Shown here in pieces: positions 18,396 through 28,361 of a DNA stretch of 46,905 bases (position 1 is its first letter; every line of letters starts with the position of its first letter). Under the pieces are notes generated by a model. That model saw only the letters and a list, made by a program, of their open reading frames with translations, was not told the DNA's origin and did not search any database. The position numbers and the translations under genes are program-made. The DNA is from Betaproteobacteria bacterium (GTDB lineage: Bacteria > Pseudomonadota > Gammaproteobacteria > Burkholderiales > Thiobacillaceae): contig JAIFKV010000013.1 in assembly GCA_020049415.1 (NCBI GenBank), forward strand, positions 1 to 46,905, read 5' to 3'.

Positions 18396-19847
18396 ATGAC
18401 CCACGCAACTCTCAAATCCCTCTCCGCCTCGCTCAGCGAGGGCACGGTTTCCAGTCTTGAGCTGTGCCAGGACTACCTGGCCCGCATCCAGACGCTGAAC
18501 GTCTCCTTGAATGCTTTCATCACGGTCGATGCCGACAAGACCCTTGCCGAAGCGCGCGCCGCGGATGCCTTGCGCGCAGCCGGACAAGGCGGCTTGCTGA
18601 CCGGCGTGCCGATCGCGCACAAGGATATTTTCTGCGCCGAAGGCTGGCTGACCACTTGCGGCTCGAAGATGTTGTCCAACTTCGTTTCGCCTTACGACGC
18701 CCACGTCATCGAGCAATTCAAAGCCGCCGGTATGCCCTGTCTGGGCAAAACCAATATGGACGAGTTCGCGATGGGCTCGTCGAATGAAACCAGTTTCTAC
18801 GGGCCGGTGCGCAACCCATGGGACACCGAGCGCGTGCCCGGCGGTTCATCCGGCGGCAGCGCGGCTTGCGTCGCGGCGCGGATGGCGCCCGCTGCCACCG
18901 GCACCGACACCGGCGGTTCGATCCGTCAGCCGGCGGCGTTATGCGGCATTACCGGCTTGAAGCCGACCTATGGCGTGGTGTCGCGCTACGGCATGATTGC
19001 TTTCGCTTCCTCGCTGGATCAGGGCGGCCCGATGGCGCAGACCGCCGAGGATTGCGGGCTGCTGCTCAACGTCATGGCTGGTTTTGACCGACGTGATTCC
19101 ACCAGTCTGGAACGCCCGCAAGAAGATTACACACGCTTGCTTGGCCAACCGCTTGCCGGTCTGAAGATCGGCCTGCCGCGCGAATTTTTCGGCGCTGGTC
19201 TGCTCGGCGATACGGCGAAAGCCGTCGAAGCGGCGATCGACCAATTCCGCAAGATGGGCGCTGAAACGGTGGAAGTCGGCCTGCCCAATTCCGGCCTTTC
19301 GGTGGCGGCTTATTACGTGCTCGCGCCGGCGGAAGCCTCCAGCAACCTGTCGCGTTTCGACGGTGTGCGTTACGGCTATCGCTCATCCGAATACCGCGAT
19401 CTCACCGACATGTACGAAAAGACGCGCGCCGAAGGCTTTGGCAACGAAGTCAAACGTCGCATCATGATCGGCGCTTATGTGCTGTCGCACGGTTACTACG
19501 ACGCTTATTACATCCAGGCCCAACGTCTTCGCCGCCTGATCGCCAACGACTTCACCGCCGCGTTCCAGCAATGCGACGTCATCCTCAGTCCGACCGCGCC
19601 GACCACCGCCTTCAAGCTGGGCGAAAAAACCGCCGACCCGGTCGAGATGTACCTGTCCGATATCTACACCATCGCCGTCAACCTGGCCGGCCTGCCCGGC
19701 ATGTCGCTGCCGTGCGGCTTCGATGCGCGCGGGCTGCCGATTGGCCTGCAACTGATCGGCAATTATTTTGACGAAGCCAGAATGCTGGGCGTGGCGCATC
19801 AATATCAGTTGGCAACCGACTGGCACATCCGCGCACCGACACTGTGA
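18396..19847 (+). CDS. gatA: Asp-tRNA(Asn)/Glu-tRNA(Gln) amidotransferase subunit A
   Basis: Glutaminase subunit of GatCAB and a member of the amidase-signature family. The 483-aa protein has the catalytic Ser-cisSer-Lys elements: lysine in AHKDIFC, the loop [13 protein letters not shown], and the nucleophile region [13 protein letters not shown]. Length is normal. It starts 61 bp after gatC. In the usual arrangement gatB follows at once; here two unrelated genes intervene. Confidence 0.97.
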   Translation: MTHATLKSLSASLSEGTVSSLELCQDYLARIQTLNVSLNAFITVDADKTLAEARAADALRAAGQGGLLTGVPIAHKDIFCAEGWLTTCGSKMLSNFVSPYDAHVIEQFKAAGMPCLGKTNMDEFAMGSSNETSFYGPVRNPWDTERVPGGSSGGSAACVAARMAPAATGTDTGGSIRQPAALCGITGLKPTYGVVSRYGMIAFASSLDQGGPMAQTAEDCGLLLNVMAGFDRRDSTSLERPQEDYTRLLGQPLAGLKIGLPREFFGAGLLGDTAKAVEAAIDQFRKMGAETVEVGLPNSGLSVAAYYVLAPAEASSNLSRFDGVRYGYRSSEYRDLTDMYEKTRAEGFGNEVKRRIMIGAYVLSHGYYDAYYIQAQRLRRLIANDFTAAFQQCDVILSPTAPTTAFKLGEKTADPVEMYLSDIYTIAVNLAGLPGMSLPCGFDARGLPIGLQLIGNYFDEARMLGVAHQYQLATDWHIRAPTL

Positions 19848-19859
19848 AGGACATTCGAC

Positions 19860-20483
19860 ATGGGTTTCGCACTGCGCACGAACGAGCGTTACACGGTTGA
19901 GCAATACATGGCCTGGCAAGAAGACGGGGCGCGTTACGAGTTGCTGGAGGGCATTCCTTATGAACTGAATGCCCCAACTGTTGAACACCAGGAGTTGGTT
20001 GGCGGGTTACATTACGCGCTCCAGCACTATCAGCGGGAACGCAGCAAAAATGGCAGCGGCGATGGAGTCGCCTGCTTGATTTTGTTTGCACCGGTTGACG
20101 TCATCCTTTCCGATATCACCGTGGTGCAGCCTGACTTGATCGTGGTGTGCAACCGAGCCATGGTTGTCGATGGTCGCGTGCGTGGCGCGCCCGATCTGGT
20201 TGTCGAGGTGCTTTCACCCAGTACCGCATCGAGGGATATGAAGCAGAAACATCGGCTCTACCAGATGGCCGGCGTACCTCAATATCTGCTGATCTACCCG
20301 TCTTATCGTTGCGCCGAGCTATACAGCCTGGGCGCCGATGGCCGCTACGCCGCACCGGAGGTGTTGGATGTCGGCGATACACTGAGCGTGCAGGTTGCGC
20401 CTGATTTCATTCTCACCCTGGCAGACATCTTCGGTTGGCCGCTGCCTTTGGTGGTAGAAGAACACCGGGTTGCCTACGGATAA
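19860..20483 (+). CDS. Uma2-family (DUF820) restriction-endonuclease-like protein
   Basis: A 207-aa protein of the Uma2/DUF820 family, with a PD-(D/E)XK nuclease-like fold and no firm cellular role. Visible family features: [21 protein letters not shown] at the start, [10 protein letters not shown] (the catalytic Asp strand), and [21 protein letters not shown] with the E and K positions, then YLLIYP. A good ribosome site (AAGGA) sits before the ATG. It begins 12 bp after gatA and splits the gatCAB operon. Such genes are scattered and mobile, so acquisition is likely. Confidence 0.85.
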   Translation: MGFALRTNERYTVEQYMAWQEDGARYELLEGIPYELNAPTVEHQELVGGLHYALQHYQRERSKNGSGDGVACLILFAPVDVILSDITVVQPDLIVVCNRAMVVDGRVRGAPDLVVEVLSPSTASRDMKQKHRLYQMAGVPQYLLIYPSYRCAELYSLGADGRYAAPEVLDVGDTLSVQVAPDFILTLADIFGWPLPLVVEEHRVAYG

Positions 20484-20500
20484 ATCAACGGCAAAACGCT

Positions 20501-20605
20501 ATGCAATGGAAAACTGTCATCGGGCTGGAAGTGCATACCCAGCTCACCACGCAATCGAAAATTTTCTCCGGCCTCGCCAACCCCGAATCACCGCAAACAC
20601 GTTAG
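20501..20605 (+). pseudogene. duplicated 5' stub of gatB
   Basis: The first 72 bases from this ATG match the start of the intact gatB at 21014 with four differences (for example MQWKTV here, MQWETV there). After the codons for KIFSG the sequence becomes unrelated and stops at TAG, giving a 34-aa dead-end peptide. The sequences upstream of the two ATGs differ. It marks a junction left when the segment carrying the small gene at 20622 was inserted or duplicated within the operon. Confidence 0.88.
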
Positions 20606-20621
20606 AACACGAAGGGTCTTG

Positions 20622-20957
20622 ATGATTGATTCTCTGCAAACACGGCTTAGTAATGAACAACTTCACCAGATCATCAACGAGGGGTTTATTTATATGTGCG
20701 CCTGCCCCGCCGCGGTGGCAAAAGAAATGATGAAATTGCGCGAGTTGTACGACTACCAGCGAGACTGTGTCAGCAGCGGCGCATTGATGGATCAGGTGCA
20801 TATTCGCATCGCCGAAGCGACTCAATTAGCCCACGCCGAGATGGAGCGCTGCCTTGAAGCGGTACTGGAGATGGAAGGCTGGGACAAGACCACGCTGATC
20901 ATGCCGGAAGGTTTGCGGCAATTGCGGGCCGACATCATCGACAAAGAATTGGGCTGA
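20622..20957 (+). CDS. small protein of unknown function inserted in the gat operon
   Basis: A 111-aa predicted soluble protein starting MIDSLQTRLS, with GAAGGG a few bases before the ATG (a TTG one codon earlier is also possible). It is mostly helical in character, has a Cys-containing segment (YMCACPAAVAKEMMKLREL, residues about 24-42) and a further Cys later. I do not recognise the family with certainty. It lies between the gatB stub and intact gatB and is not part of the amidotransferase. Confidence 0.65.
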   Translation: MIDSLQTRLSNEQLHQIINEGFIYMCACPAAVAKEMMKLRELYDYQRDCVSSGALMDQVHIRIAEATQLAHAEMERCLEAVLEMEGWDKTTLIMPEGLRQLRADIIDKELG

Positions 20958-21013
20958 CCGCCCTGGAACCACGCGCTTAACACCATATCGTCGACAGCAA
21001 AGGGATAGTCAAC

Positions 21014-22462
21014 ATGCAATGGGAAACCGTCATCGGGCTGGAAGTACATACCCAGCTCACCACGCAATCGAAAATCTTCTCCGGCGCTTCCATCGCCTTC
21101 GGTGCCGCACCCAATACACAGGCCTGCCAGGTCGATATTGCGCTGCCCGGCGTGTTGCCGGTGCTGAACAAAGGGGCGGTGGAACGCGGCATTCGTTTCG
21201 GCTTGGCGATCGGCGCCAAGCTGAACCGCATCAACAGCTTCGACCGCAAGAATTACTTTTATCCCGACTTGCCCAAGGGTTATCAGATCAGCCAGTTCGC
21301 ACTGCCCATCGTTGAAGGTGGCGAACTGACGGTGCAGGTTGGTAGTGGCAACGAACTTTACGAGAAGACGATTCATATCACCCGCGCTCACCTGGAAGAG
21401 GACGCCGGCAAATCGCTGCATGAAGACTTCCACGGCATGACCGGCATCGACCTTAACCGCGCCGGCACGCCGCTGCTGGAAATCGTTTCCGAGCCGGACA
21501 TGCGCTCCGCCAAAGAAGCAGTGGCCTATGCCAAGGCGTTGCACACGCTGGTGACCTGGATTGGCATCTGCGACGGCAATATGCAGGAAGGCAGTTTCCG
21601 GGTCGATGCCAACGTCTCGGTCCGGCCAGTTGGGCAAAATGAATTTGGCACCCGGCGCGAGATCAAGAATCTCAACTCGTTCCGTTTCATGGAGCAAGCC
21701 ATCAACTACGAAATTCGCTGGCAGATCGAGCAGATCGAAGACGGCCACAAAATTCAGCAAGCCACCGTACTGTTCGACCCGGACACCGGTGAGACGCGCG
21801 CCATGCGCAGCAAGGAAGATGCGCACGATTACCGTTATTTCCCCGATCCCGACCTGTTGCCGGTGAAGTTGGACGAAGACTGGATCGAGCAGGTGCGTGG
21901 CGGCCTACCCGAGTTGCCGCAACAAAAGCAGGCGCGTTATCAGGCCGACTGGCATCTTTCTCCCTATGATGCAGCGACGCTGACCGGGTCGCGGGCGCTG
22001 GCCGAATACTTCGAGGCGGTGATCGCGGGGCTGGCCAAACCCGATGCCAAACTGGTCGCCAACTGGGTGATGGGCGATCTGTCCGCGACGCTGAACAAGG
22101 AAAACCAGGACATTGCCGCCAGCCGCATCAGCGCCGCGCAACTGGCGGGGCTGCTGGCGCGGATTCAGGACGGCACGCTGTCCGGCAAGCTGGCCAAGCA
22201 AGTGTTCGAGGCGATGTGGACTGAAGGCGGTGAAGCCGATGCGATCATCGAAGCCAAGGGCCTGAAGCAGGTTTCCGACAGCGGCGCGATCGAAAAAATC
22301 ATCGACGAAGTCATGGCCGCCAATGCCAAATCGGTCGATGAATTCCGCTCCGGCAAGGAAAAGGCGTTCAACGCGCTGGTCGGCCAAGTCATGAAAGCCA
22401 GCAAAGGCAAAGCCAATCCGCAACAGGTCAACGACTTGCTGCGCCAGAAGCTCAACGCATAG
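21014..22462 (+). CDS. gatB: Asp-tRNA(Asn)/Glu-tRNA(Gln) amidotransferase subunit B
   Basis: Kinase and tRNA-binding subunit of GatCAB. The 482-aa protein has family motifs [10 protein letters not shown] at the start, [34 protein letters not shown] and [17 protein letters not shown], followed by the helical YqeY-like tail domain. Length is normal and the gene looks intact despite the upstream disruption. An AAAGGGA-type ribosome site precedes the ATG. Its stop overlaps the convergent DUF4124 gene by 11 bp. Confidence 0.97.
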   Translation: MQWETVIGLEVHTQLTTQSKIFSGASIAFGAAPNTQACQVDIALPGVLPVLNKGAVERGIRFGLAIGAKLNRINSFDRKNYFYPDLPKGYQISQFALPIVEGGELTVQVGSGNELYEKTIHITRAHLEEDAGKSLHEDFHGMTGIDLNRAGTPLLEIVSEPDMRSAKEAVAYAKALHTLVTWIGICDGNMQEGSFRVDANVSVRPVGQNEFGTRREIKNLNSFRFMEQAINYEIRWQIEQIEDGHKIQQATVLFDPDTGETRAMRSKEDAHDYRYFPDPDLLPVKLDEDWIEQVRGGLPELPQQKQARYQADWHLSPYDAATLTGSRALAEYFEAVIAGLAKPDAKLVANWVMGDLSATLNKENQDIAASRISAAQLAGLLARIQDGTLSGKLAKQVFEAMWTEGGEADAIIEAKGLKQVSDSGAIEKIIDEVMAANAKSVDEFRSGKEKAFNALVGQVMKASKGKANPQQVNDLLRQKLNA

Positions 22463-23084
22463 ACGCTTTCAACTCGATAAACCGTTTGACGTCTTCATCG
22501 AAGCGTAGCTGGATGTCTTTGATCGCCTGATTACGCTGACGAAGCAATTCACTGATCTGCGTCAATTCGCCCTGCGCTTCGTCGCGCATCTGTAGATGCC
22601 CGGATGGCGCTTTGCCACCCGCCGCCTGGGCCTGGCGTAGCAGGGTGTTGGCGGCGGCGAGCTTCGCTGCCGACGCATCCAGCCGGGTTTGCAGGCCACG
22701 AATATTCAAATTTTCCAGTTCGATGGCTCGCTTTCGCGCCAGCTCGATTTCTTCTTCGCTGGTATAGGTTGCCAACAACGCTTTGTCACGCCTGTACAGC
22801 ACTTCCTGCTTGCGCTTTTCTTCCGCTTCCCGCGCCGTCAACGCCTGTTGATGTTCGAGTTCATCGGCGGTCAAACGGCTGCGCTTGATCTGTTTGATTA
22901 CCCGGCCATGCTTGTCGAGTTCGCTATGCCCGCGTCCGGCTTGTGCGGGCGGCATGACATCGCCGTATTGCACCTTGCCATTTTCGTCGACCCATCGGTA
23001 AGTCACCGCCATGGCCGAGCCATAGACCAGCATGGCGGCGAGAGCGAGGCAGAAAACCTGGATGGAAAACTTCAATTTAGGCAC
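22452..23084 (-). CDS. secreted DUF4124-domain protein with coiled coil
   Basis: A 210-aa protein beginning with GTG at 23084 and a signal peptide (about residues 1-26, ending SAMA). The DUF4124 motif follows at once: [18 protein letters not shown]. The rest is a charged helical region rich in Glu, Lys and Ala, probably coiled coil (about 70-205). DUF4124 proteins are common periplasmic proteins of beta- and gammaproteobacteria without known function. It converges on gatB. Confidence 0.85.
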   Translation of the reverse strand: MPKLKFSIQVFCLALAAMLVYGSAMAVTYRWVDENGKVQYGDVMPPAQAGRGHSELDKHGRVIKQIKRSRLTADELEHQQALTAREAEEKRKQEVLYRRDKALLATYTSEEEIELARKRAIELENLNIRGLQTRLDASAAKLAAANTLLRQAQAAGGKAPSGHLQMRDEAQGELTQISELLRQRNQAIKDIQLRFDEDVKRFIELKASMR

Positions 23085-23179
23085 GGTGAAGACTGATTCG
23101 GATTCGACAAGTAAACGAGTTCTGCATTAAAACCGATAACTACCCATAAATATCGATCAGCCCCTGTTCTGCACCTGCA

Positions 23180-23824
23180 TCAGGCTTGCACGCCGTATTG
23201 ATCGCGGTAAGCCTGTATCGCTGCCAAGGTAGTGCGCCACTCCGGCTTGCCATCGAGATGCAGGGCCAGATCATCCAGATTGACGATGCCGATTACCGGT
23301 ATGCCGTAATCTCGGCTGACTTCCTGCACCGCTGAAAGTTCGCTCAAGCCGCGCTCCATGCGATCCAGCGCAATGGCGACGCCACAGGGTGTAGCGCCCG
23401 CCGCGCGGATCAGTTCGACTGATTCGCGCACCGACGTGCCGGCGGAAATGACGTCATCGACAATCAGCACCCGGTCCGCCAGCTTGGCGCCAACGATACT
23501 GCCGCCCTCGCCATGATCCTTGGCTTCCTTGCGGTTGTAGCTGAATGGAACGTTGCGACCGGCTGCGGCAAAGGCGATGGCGACCGAAGCCGCCAGGGGA
23601 ATGCCTTTATAGGCCGGTCCGAACAGTCCATCAAAGGCCAGACCCGAAGCCGAAATGGCGCTGACGTAGAACTCGCCGAGTTTCTTCAGCGAGTCACCAT
23701 CGTTGAACAGCCCGGCATTGAAGAAATACGGACTCATCCGCCCGGCCTTGGTCTTGAATTCGCCAAACAGCAACACCTGTTGCCGGATGGCGAAATCAAG
23801 AAATTCCCCTTTAAAGCTTTGCAC
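23180..23824 (-). CDS. pyrE: orotate phosphoribosyltransferase
   Basis: Makes orotidine 5'-phosphate from orotate and PRPP in pyrimidine synthesis. The 214-aa protein has FDGLFGPAYKGIPLA, the loop YNRKEAKDHGEGG and the PRPP-binding motif RVLIVDDVISAGTS. Length is normal. It is transcribed away from the stub at 23842. Confidence 0.97.
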   Translation of the reverse strand: MQSFKGEFLDFAIRQQVLLFGEFKTKAGRMSPYFFNAGLFNDGDSLKKLGEFYVSAISASGLAFDGLFGPAYKGIPLAASVAIAFAAAGRNVPFSYNRKEAKDHGEGGSIVGAKLADRVLIVDDVISAGTSVRESVELIRAAGATPCGVAIALDRMERGLSELSAVQEVSRDYGIPVIGIVNLDDLALHLDGKPEWRTTLAAIQAYRDQYGVQA

Positions 23825-23841
23825 CAGAAAACCCTTTTCAA

Positions 23842-23898
23842 ATGCGTGTCATCAACCTGAATCTTAACGGAATATGGTTTCATCCCCATCATCGGTAA
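23842..23898 (+). pseudogene. 5' stub of an exonuclease III-type gene divergent from pyrE
   Basis: The 18-aa frame begins MRVINLNLNGI, which matches the typical start of ExoA/Xth proteins (compare MLKVITANLNGI of the intact copy at 24669), then runs into unrelated sequence and stops. An exoA-like gene divergent from pyrE would be a normal arrangement in betaproteobacteria. The remainder of such a gene is absent from the 48 bp before the exoA stop. Confidence 0.4.
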
Positions 23899-23946
23899 TT
23901 TAAGCGGTCGTTAGCGTGGTGCAGTGATCCAACCCGTAATTCCCGC

Positions 23947-24669
23947 TCAAAATGGCCAGTCGTAATCAACAGTCAGCGGTGCATGGTCGGAGAAACGCAG
24001 ATCTTTGAACACGCTGGCCCGCTTCGCCTCGGCGGCAATGGCTGACGTCGCAACCTGATAGTCAATTCTCCAACCCACATTCTTGGCCCAGGCCTGACCC
24101 CGGTTGCTCCACCACGTATAGGCCTCGCCTTCATGCTCTGGGTAAAGCCCGGGCAGAAAACCGGAATTCTTCCGATTGCCTTTCCAGTTCTTAAGGTCGA
24201 TTTCCTTGTGCGCGATGTTCCAGTCGCCGCACAGAATGAATTCCCGGCCGCTGTTCGCCAGGGCTTCCAGGCGCGGCAGGAAGCGCGCCATAAAGGAAAA
24301 CTTGGCTGCCTGGCGTTCCTCGCCGGAGGAACCCGAGGGCAGATAAAGCGATACCACAGAAAGGTTGCCGAACATGGCTTCGATGTAGCGGCCTTCGGCA
24401 TCAATATCTGGGATACCCAGACCTTCTATGATCTGGTCAGGCTGACGGCGTGAGTAGATGCCCACGCCGCTATAGCCTTTCTTCTCGGCATAGTGGAAAT
24501 AGCCGAAATAGCCGGGGGGATTGAGCATCTCGACACTCATATCGGTGGTCTGAGCCTTTAATTCTTGCAGGCAGACCACATCCGCATTCTGCTGTTGCAG
24601 CCAGTCCAAAAAGCCTTTGTTGGTGGCGGATCGAATACCGTTCAGGTTTGCTGTGATTACTTTGAGCAT
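23947..24669 (-). CDS. exoA: exodeoxyribonuclease III family AP endonuclease with internal deletion
   Basis: AP endonuclease/3'-5' exonuclease of the ExoA family. Catalytic motifs are present: ITANLNGIRS, VCLQELKAQ (metal-binding Glu), YSGVGIYSR, CGDWNIAHKEIDL (Asp, Asn), GWRIDYQ and FSDHAPLTVDY (Asp-His). The 240-aa length is short. After NRKNSGFLP the family normally has about 20 residues (EERAW...VDVFR-like) that are missing here; the sequence goes straight to GLYPEHEGEAYTWWSNRG. The loss is in frame. It removes a helix near the DNA-binding face, so activity is uncertain. Confidence 0.88.
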   Translation of the reverse strand: MLKVITANLNGIRSATNKGFLDWLQQQNADVVCLQELKAQTTDMSVEMLNPPGYFGYFHYAEKKGYSGVGIYSRRQPDQIIEGLGIPDIDAEGRYIEAMFGNLSVVSLYLPSGSSGEERQAAKFSFMARFLPRLEALANSGREFILCGDWNIAHKEIDLKNWKGNRKNSGFLPGLYPEHEGEAYTWWSNRGQAWAKNVGWRIDYQVATSAIAAEAKRASVFKDLRFSDHAPLTVDYDWPF

Positions 24670-24707
24670 TGGGCTACTCGTTCGGATTGATATTGTGGAA
24701 AAGAGCC

Positions 24708-24923
24708 TTATGCCGATAAGCGGGCAAACATCTTCTTGAGATAGCTTTCACCGCCGTATTCCATGAAGTCAAAACTCACGCCTCTATCGTGTCAGCCATC
24801 ATGGCGCATGCACCATGTAGGCTGCCGTTTGTTGGCGTGATGTTGACTTTCCTGTCGCTTTCAATTTGTCGCAAGCATTCGCGCAGTAGAGACAATTTAT
24901 GCGGAGGAATTTCTTGACCCCCG
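24708..24923 (-). pseudogene. unidentified degraded coding remnant between argH and exoA
   Basis: On the minus strand one frame reads as protein-like sequence (...PHKLSLLREC...SLHGACAMMADTIEA) and ends at TGA. A neighbouring frame takes over with GVSFDFMEYGGESYLKKMF and ends at TAA (24708). The two together look like the C-terminal part of a single protein broken by a small indel. I do not recognise the family and there is no start. It could be chance. Confidence 0.3.
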
Positions 24924-24932
24924 CCATTGAAG

Positions 24933-26399
24933 TCACGCCAATACGGATGGCGGCGTATTCAGACGTGCCCGCGCCCGCGCTACGGCTGCCCGCACCTGAT
25001 TCGGCGCGGTGCCGCCCAGGTGATCGCGGGCGGCGAGCGAGCCTTCCAGCGTCAATACGGCATAGATATCGGCTTCGATCAATGCCGAGAAGGCTTGCAG
25101 TTCCGCCAGGCTTAAATCCGCCAGATCGCAGCCCTTGGTTTCTGCCGAACGCACCGCCAGCGCCACCGCTTCATGCGCCTCGCGGAACGGCAGGCCTTTC
25201 TTGACCAGGTAATCGGCCAGATCGGTCGCAGTGGCGAACCCCTCCACCGCTGCCTGGCGCATGCGTTCCGCCTTCACCGTGACGTGGAACACGCGCTCGC
25301 CGGTTTTTTCGTCAATGTGGCTGCCCATCATCTCGGCGAAGATCGCCAAGGTGTCGACCAGCGTATCGACGGCGTCGAAAAGGGGTTCCTTGTCTTCCTG
25401 ATTGTCTTTGTTGTAAGCCAACGGCTGGCCTTTCATCAGGGTCAGCAGGGCGATCAGGTGGCCGTTCATGCGGCCGGTCTTGCCGCGCATGAGCTCGGGC
25501 ACATCCGGGTTTTTCTTTTGCGGCATGATGCTGGAGCCGGTGCAGAAACGATCAGCCAAGTCGATGAAGCCGAAACGCGGCGTCATCCAGATCACCAGTT
25601 CTTCCGCCATGCGCGAGAAGTGGGTCATGATCAACGCCCCGGCGGCGAGGAATTCGATGGCGAAGTCGCGATCCGACACCGCATCCAGCGAGTTCTCGCA
25701 GACGCCTTCAAAACCAAGTTCGCGCGCCACCATTTCACGGTCGATCGGGAAACTGGTGCCGGCCAGCGCCGCCGCGCCCAACGGCAGGCGATTGACCCGG
25801 CGGCGGCAATCGACCAGACGCTCATGGTCGCGCGCCAGCATTTCTTGCCAGGCCAGCATGTGGTGGCCGAAGGTGACCGGTTGCGCCGCCTGCAAATGGG
25901 TGAAGCCGGGCATCACTGTCGCGGCGTGATGTTCGGCCAGATCGATCAGCGCGCTGCGCGCTTGAACATTCAGTTGCAGGATGCGGTCGATCGCGTCGCG
26001 CAGCCAGAGGCGCACATCGGTGGCAACCTGGTCGTTGCGCGAACGGCCGGTATGCAAGCGTTTTCCGGCGTCGCCGACCTTGCGCGTCAGCGCCCGTTCG
26101 ATGTTGAAATGGATGTCTTCATCATCCAGATTCCAGGTAAAACGCCCGCCCTCGAAGTCGGCCAGGATTTCGCCCAGACCCCGCTGGATGTCGGCCAGAT
26201 CTTGCGCTGTCAGCACGTCCACCTGATGCAGCATGGCGGCATGCGCCAGCGAACCTTGAATATCGAACGGCGCCAGACGCCAGTCGAACGGAATAGAAGC
26301 GGTGTAGCGTTTTACCCGTTCGGACACCGGTTCGGAAAAGCGTCCGGACCAGACGGCCGGGCTGGTTTGATTGGCGACGGGAGTTTCGGCTTGGCTCAT
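24933..26399 (-). CDS. argH: argininosuccinate lyase
   Basis: Cleaves argininosuccinate to arginine and fumarate, the last step of arginine synthesis. The 488-aa protein has the superfamily signature [16 protein letters not shown] with the catalytic serine, plus [16 protein letters not shown] and the helix carrying [16 protein letters not shown]. The ATG at 26399 (MSQAETPVA) is preferred to an in-frame start at 26492 that would overlap algZ. Its start is 43 bp from the divergent algZ, the arrangement also seen in Pseudomonas. Confidence 0.97.
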   Translation of the reverse strand: MSQAETPVANQTSPAVWSGRFSEPVSERVKRYTASIPFDWRLAPFDIQGSLAHAAMLHQVDVLTAQDLADIQRGLGEILADFEGGRFTWNLDDEDIHFNIERALTRKVGDAGKRLHTGRSRNDQVATDVRLWLRDAIDRILQLNVQARSALIDLAEHHAATVMPGFTHLQAAQPVTFGHHMLAWQEMLARDHERLVDCRRRVNRLPLGAAALAGTSFPIDREMVARELGFEGVCENSLDAVSDRDFAIEFLAAGALIMTHFSRMAEELVIWMTPRFGFIDLADRFCTGSSIMPQKKNPDVPELMRGKTGRMNGHLIALLTLMKGQPLAYNKDNQEDKEPLFDAVDTLVDTLAIFAEMMGSHIDEKTGERVFHVTVKAERMRQAAVEGFATATDLADYLVKKGLPFREAHEAVALAVRSAETKGCDLADLSLAELQAFSALIEADIYAVLTLEGSLAARDHLGGTAPNQVRAAVARARARLNTPPSVLA

Positions 26400-26442
26400 G
26401 GAGTGATAGCTTGCGGGCTGAAGTTTTTGTAAGGTCAGGATT

Positions 26443-27495
26443 ATGACAAAGGAGACCCAGATCACCCTGCCGGATTTCCGTAATCTCGGCATTTTGCTGC
26501 GCGCGGCGTTGGCGTTGCAGGTGCTCGGATTGCTCGCCGCCTTGACGCATGCCTCCGATCTGGGGGGGGCGCTGGCGTTGTTTTTCAGCTATGCCGCCTA
26601 TCTGGAGCCGCCGCTGCTGAGTGTCATGCTGATTTTGTTCCTGTTGGCGCCCAGGCTGACCGCGATGCCGAAGCGGCTGGCGCTGGCGATCTGCGTGGCA
26701 ACGAGCATGCTCATTGCCTTGCTCTGGCATCTGCTGTTGCAACGCCAGGCCCCCGAGCCGGACAGCGCCAGCTTGCTGCGCACGCTGTTGCTGGCAAGCA
26801 TCGCCGCCAGCTTCATTCTCGTTTGGCTGGATTGGCGCGCGCGGCGGCTTTCTCCGGCCTTGGCGGAGGCGCGTTTGCAGGCGCTGCAGGCGCGGATTCG
26901 GCCTCACTTTCTGTTCAACAGCATCAACAGCGTGCTGTCGTTGATGCGTTCCAATCCGGCGCGGGCGGAAACCGCGTTGGAAAACCTGGCCGAACTGTAT
27001 CGCGCGTTGATGGCCGACAACCGCCAGCTTTCCTCGCTTGAGCGTGAGATTGAATTGGCGCGCGCTTATCTCGATCTCGAAGCTCTGCGGCTGGGCGAAC
27101 GGTTGCACGTCGATTGGCGCATCGATGCCGGGGTCGATGCCACGCCCCGACGTATCTCGATGCCATCTCTGGTGTTGCAACCCTTGCTTGAAAATGCCGT
27201 TTGCCACGGTATCGAGCCGCATTCGGAAGGCGGCCGCATCGGCATTGATATATTCACCAGTGGCGACCAGCTCAACGTAGTGGTGCGCAACCCCAGTCGC
27301 CCCGATGCACCGGCGCGGCCTGGAAATCGCATGGCGCTGTCCAATATTCGCGAGCGTCTGGCGCTGCATTTCGACGCCGAGGCGCGCTTGTCCGCACGTC
27401 AGGTTGGCGATGAATTCGTCGTCCAGATGGCGATCCCGTTGCACGCCGAAGAACCATTGATTTCGAGGGAGCCGAAACATGCCCGTCCCGCTTAG
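26443..27495 (+). CDS. algZ: AlgZ/LytS-type membrane sensor histidine kinase
   Basis: A 350-aa sensor with four or so N-terminal membrane helices (about residues 15-125) and no large periplasmic domain. The cytoplasmic part is the His_kinase family (LytS/AlgZ type) with the phosphoacceptor in [11 protein letters not shown], then a compact ATP-binding domain with [15 protein letters not shown] (N box) and [10 protein letters not shown]. It overlaps algR by 17 bp. In Pseudomonas AlgZ/FimS acts with AlgR on alginate and twitching; the target here is unknown. Confidence 0.92.
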   Translation: MTKETQITLPDFRNLGILLRAALALQVLGLLAALTHASDLGGALALFFSYAAYLEPPLLSVMLILFLLAPRLTAMPKRLALAICVATSMLIALLWHLLLQRQAPEPDSASLLRTLLLASIAASFILVWLDWRARRLSPALAEARLQALQARIRPHFLFNSINSVLSLMRSNPARAETALENLAELYRALMADNRQLSSLEREIELARAYLDLEALRLGERLHVDWRIDAGVDATPRRISMPSLVLQPLLENAVCHGIEPHSEGGRIGIDIFTSGDQLNVVVRNPSRPDAPARPGNRMALSNIRERLALHFDAEARLSARQVGDEFVVQMAIPLHAEEPLISREPKHARPA

Positions 27496-28225
27496 AGTCA
27501 TTCTGGCCGACGATGAAGCGCTGGCGCGCGCGCGTCTGGCCGATTTGTTGAACGACTTGGCCGCCGACTTCACGGTTGAAATCGTCGCCCAGGCCAACAG
27601 TGGCGAAAGCGCGCTTGAACGCGCGGCGGAGATCCCCGCCGAGGTGATCTTGCTCGATATCCAGATGCCCGGCATGAGCGGCTTGGAAGCGGCGCGCCAC
27701 ATCGTTCAACTGCCCCACGCGCCCGCCATCATTTTTGTCACCGCCTTCGATGCGCATGCTCTGCAGGCTTTCGAATTGCGCGCCGTGGATTACTTGCTCA
27801 AGCCGGTTCGACTCGCCCGTTTGCGTGAGGCGCTGTCACGCATCAAGCCGCTGATGCCGGTGGATGCTGAAGCATTCGCCCCCCGCCGCACGCATTTTTC
27901 ATTATTCGAACGCGGCCGCATCTGGCGCGTGCCGGTCAACGATGTGCTCTATCTGCGCGCGGAATTGCGCTACGTCACCGCCCGCACGCGTGAGCGCGAG
28001 TATTTGCTGGATGAATCGCTGATCAAACTGGAAGAAGAATTCGGCGAAGAATTCTTGCGCATTCATCGTAACTGCCTGATCAGCCGCCGGCATCTGGCTG
28101 GCTTCCAGCGGCAATCCGACGACAGCGACGGTCATTGGTTGGCGGTGCTGAAAGAATGGTCGGAAAAATTGCCGGTATCGCGGCGGCAAATACACGTGGT
28201 GCGGGAGTTTGTAAAAAACGCTTGA
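27479..28225 (+). CDS. algR: AlgR/LytTR-family response regulator
   Basis: A 248-aa regulator with an N-terminal receiver domain (acidic DDE near residue 11, phosphoacceptor in ILLDIQMPGMSG, Thr in FVTAFDAHALQAF, Lys in DYLLKPVRL) and a C-terminal LytTR DNA-binding domain (about 140-245, with FLRIHRNCLISRRHLAGF). The start overlaps algZ, so they form one transcription unit. The downstream gene hemC of the Pseudomonas arrangement is absent; a degraded region follows. Confidence 0.94.
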   Translation: MPVPLRVILADDEALARARLADLLNDLAADFTVEIVAQANSGESALERAAEIPAEVILLDIQMPGMSGLEAARHIVQLPHAPAIIFVTAFDAHALQAFELRAVDYLLKPVRLARLREALSRIKPLMPVDAEAFAPRRTHFSLFERGRIWRVPVNDVLYLRAELRYVTARTREREYLLDESLIKLEEEFGEEFLRIHRNCLISRRHLAGFQRQSDDSDGHWLAVLKEWSEKLPVSRRQIHVVREFVKNA

Positions 28226-28252
28226 GAACAGTTGTTACCGCAGTTACCACCA

Positions 28253-28308
28253 AGCGACTGTCCATGAATAATCTGGGCGGTTATGGGTGTGCTGGTGGGA
28301 TGCGGTGC
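28253..28308 (+). repeat. 56-bp dispersed hairpin repeat, copy 2 (after algR)
   Basis: Inverted copy of 10504-10559, with seven differences over 56 bases. In the algR sense it carries the hairpin CTGTCCA-TGAATAATC-TGGGCGG. It begins 27 bp after the algR stop, in the same relation to its upstream gene as copy 1 has to rlpA. Confidence 0.75.
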
Positions 28309-28361
28309 AAGGCGCCGGTCGCGCAGCATGGTCATTCCCTTCAAGCGACCGGCAACGCAGC

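Noticed and set aside
25173-26432. 419-codon frame antisense to argH
   Set aside because: argH is complete with its active-site signature; the antisense frame is a shadow.
26122-27702. 526-codon minus-strand frame across argH start and algZ
   Set aside because: It overlaps two motif-supported genes and is Gln/Arg-rich low complexity without a domain.
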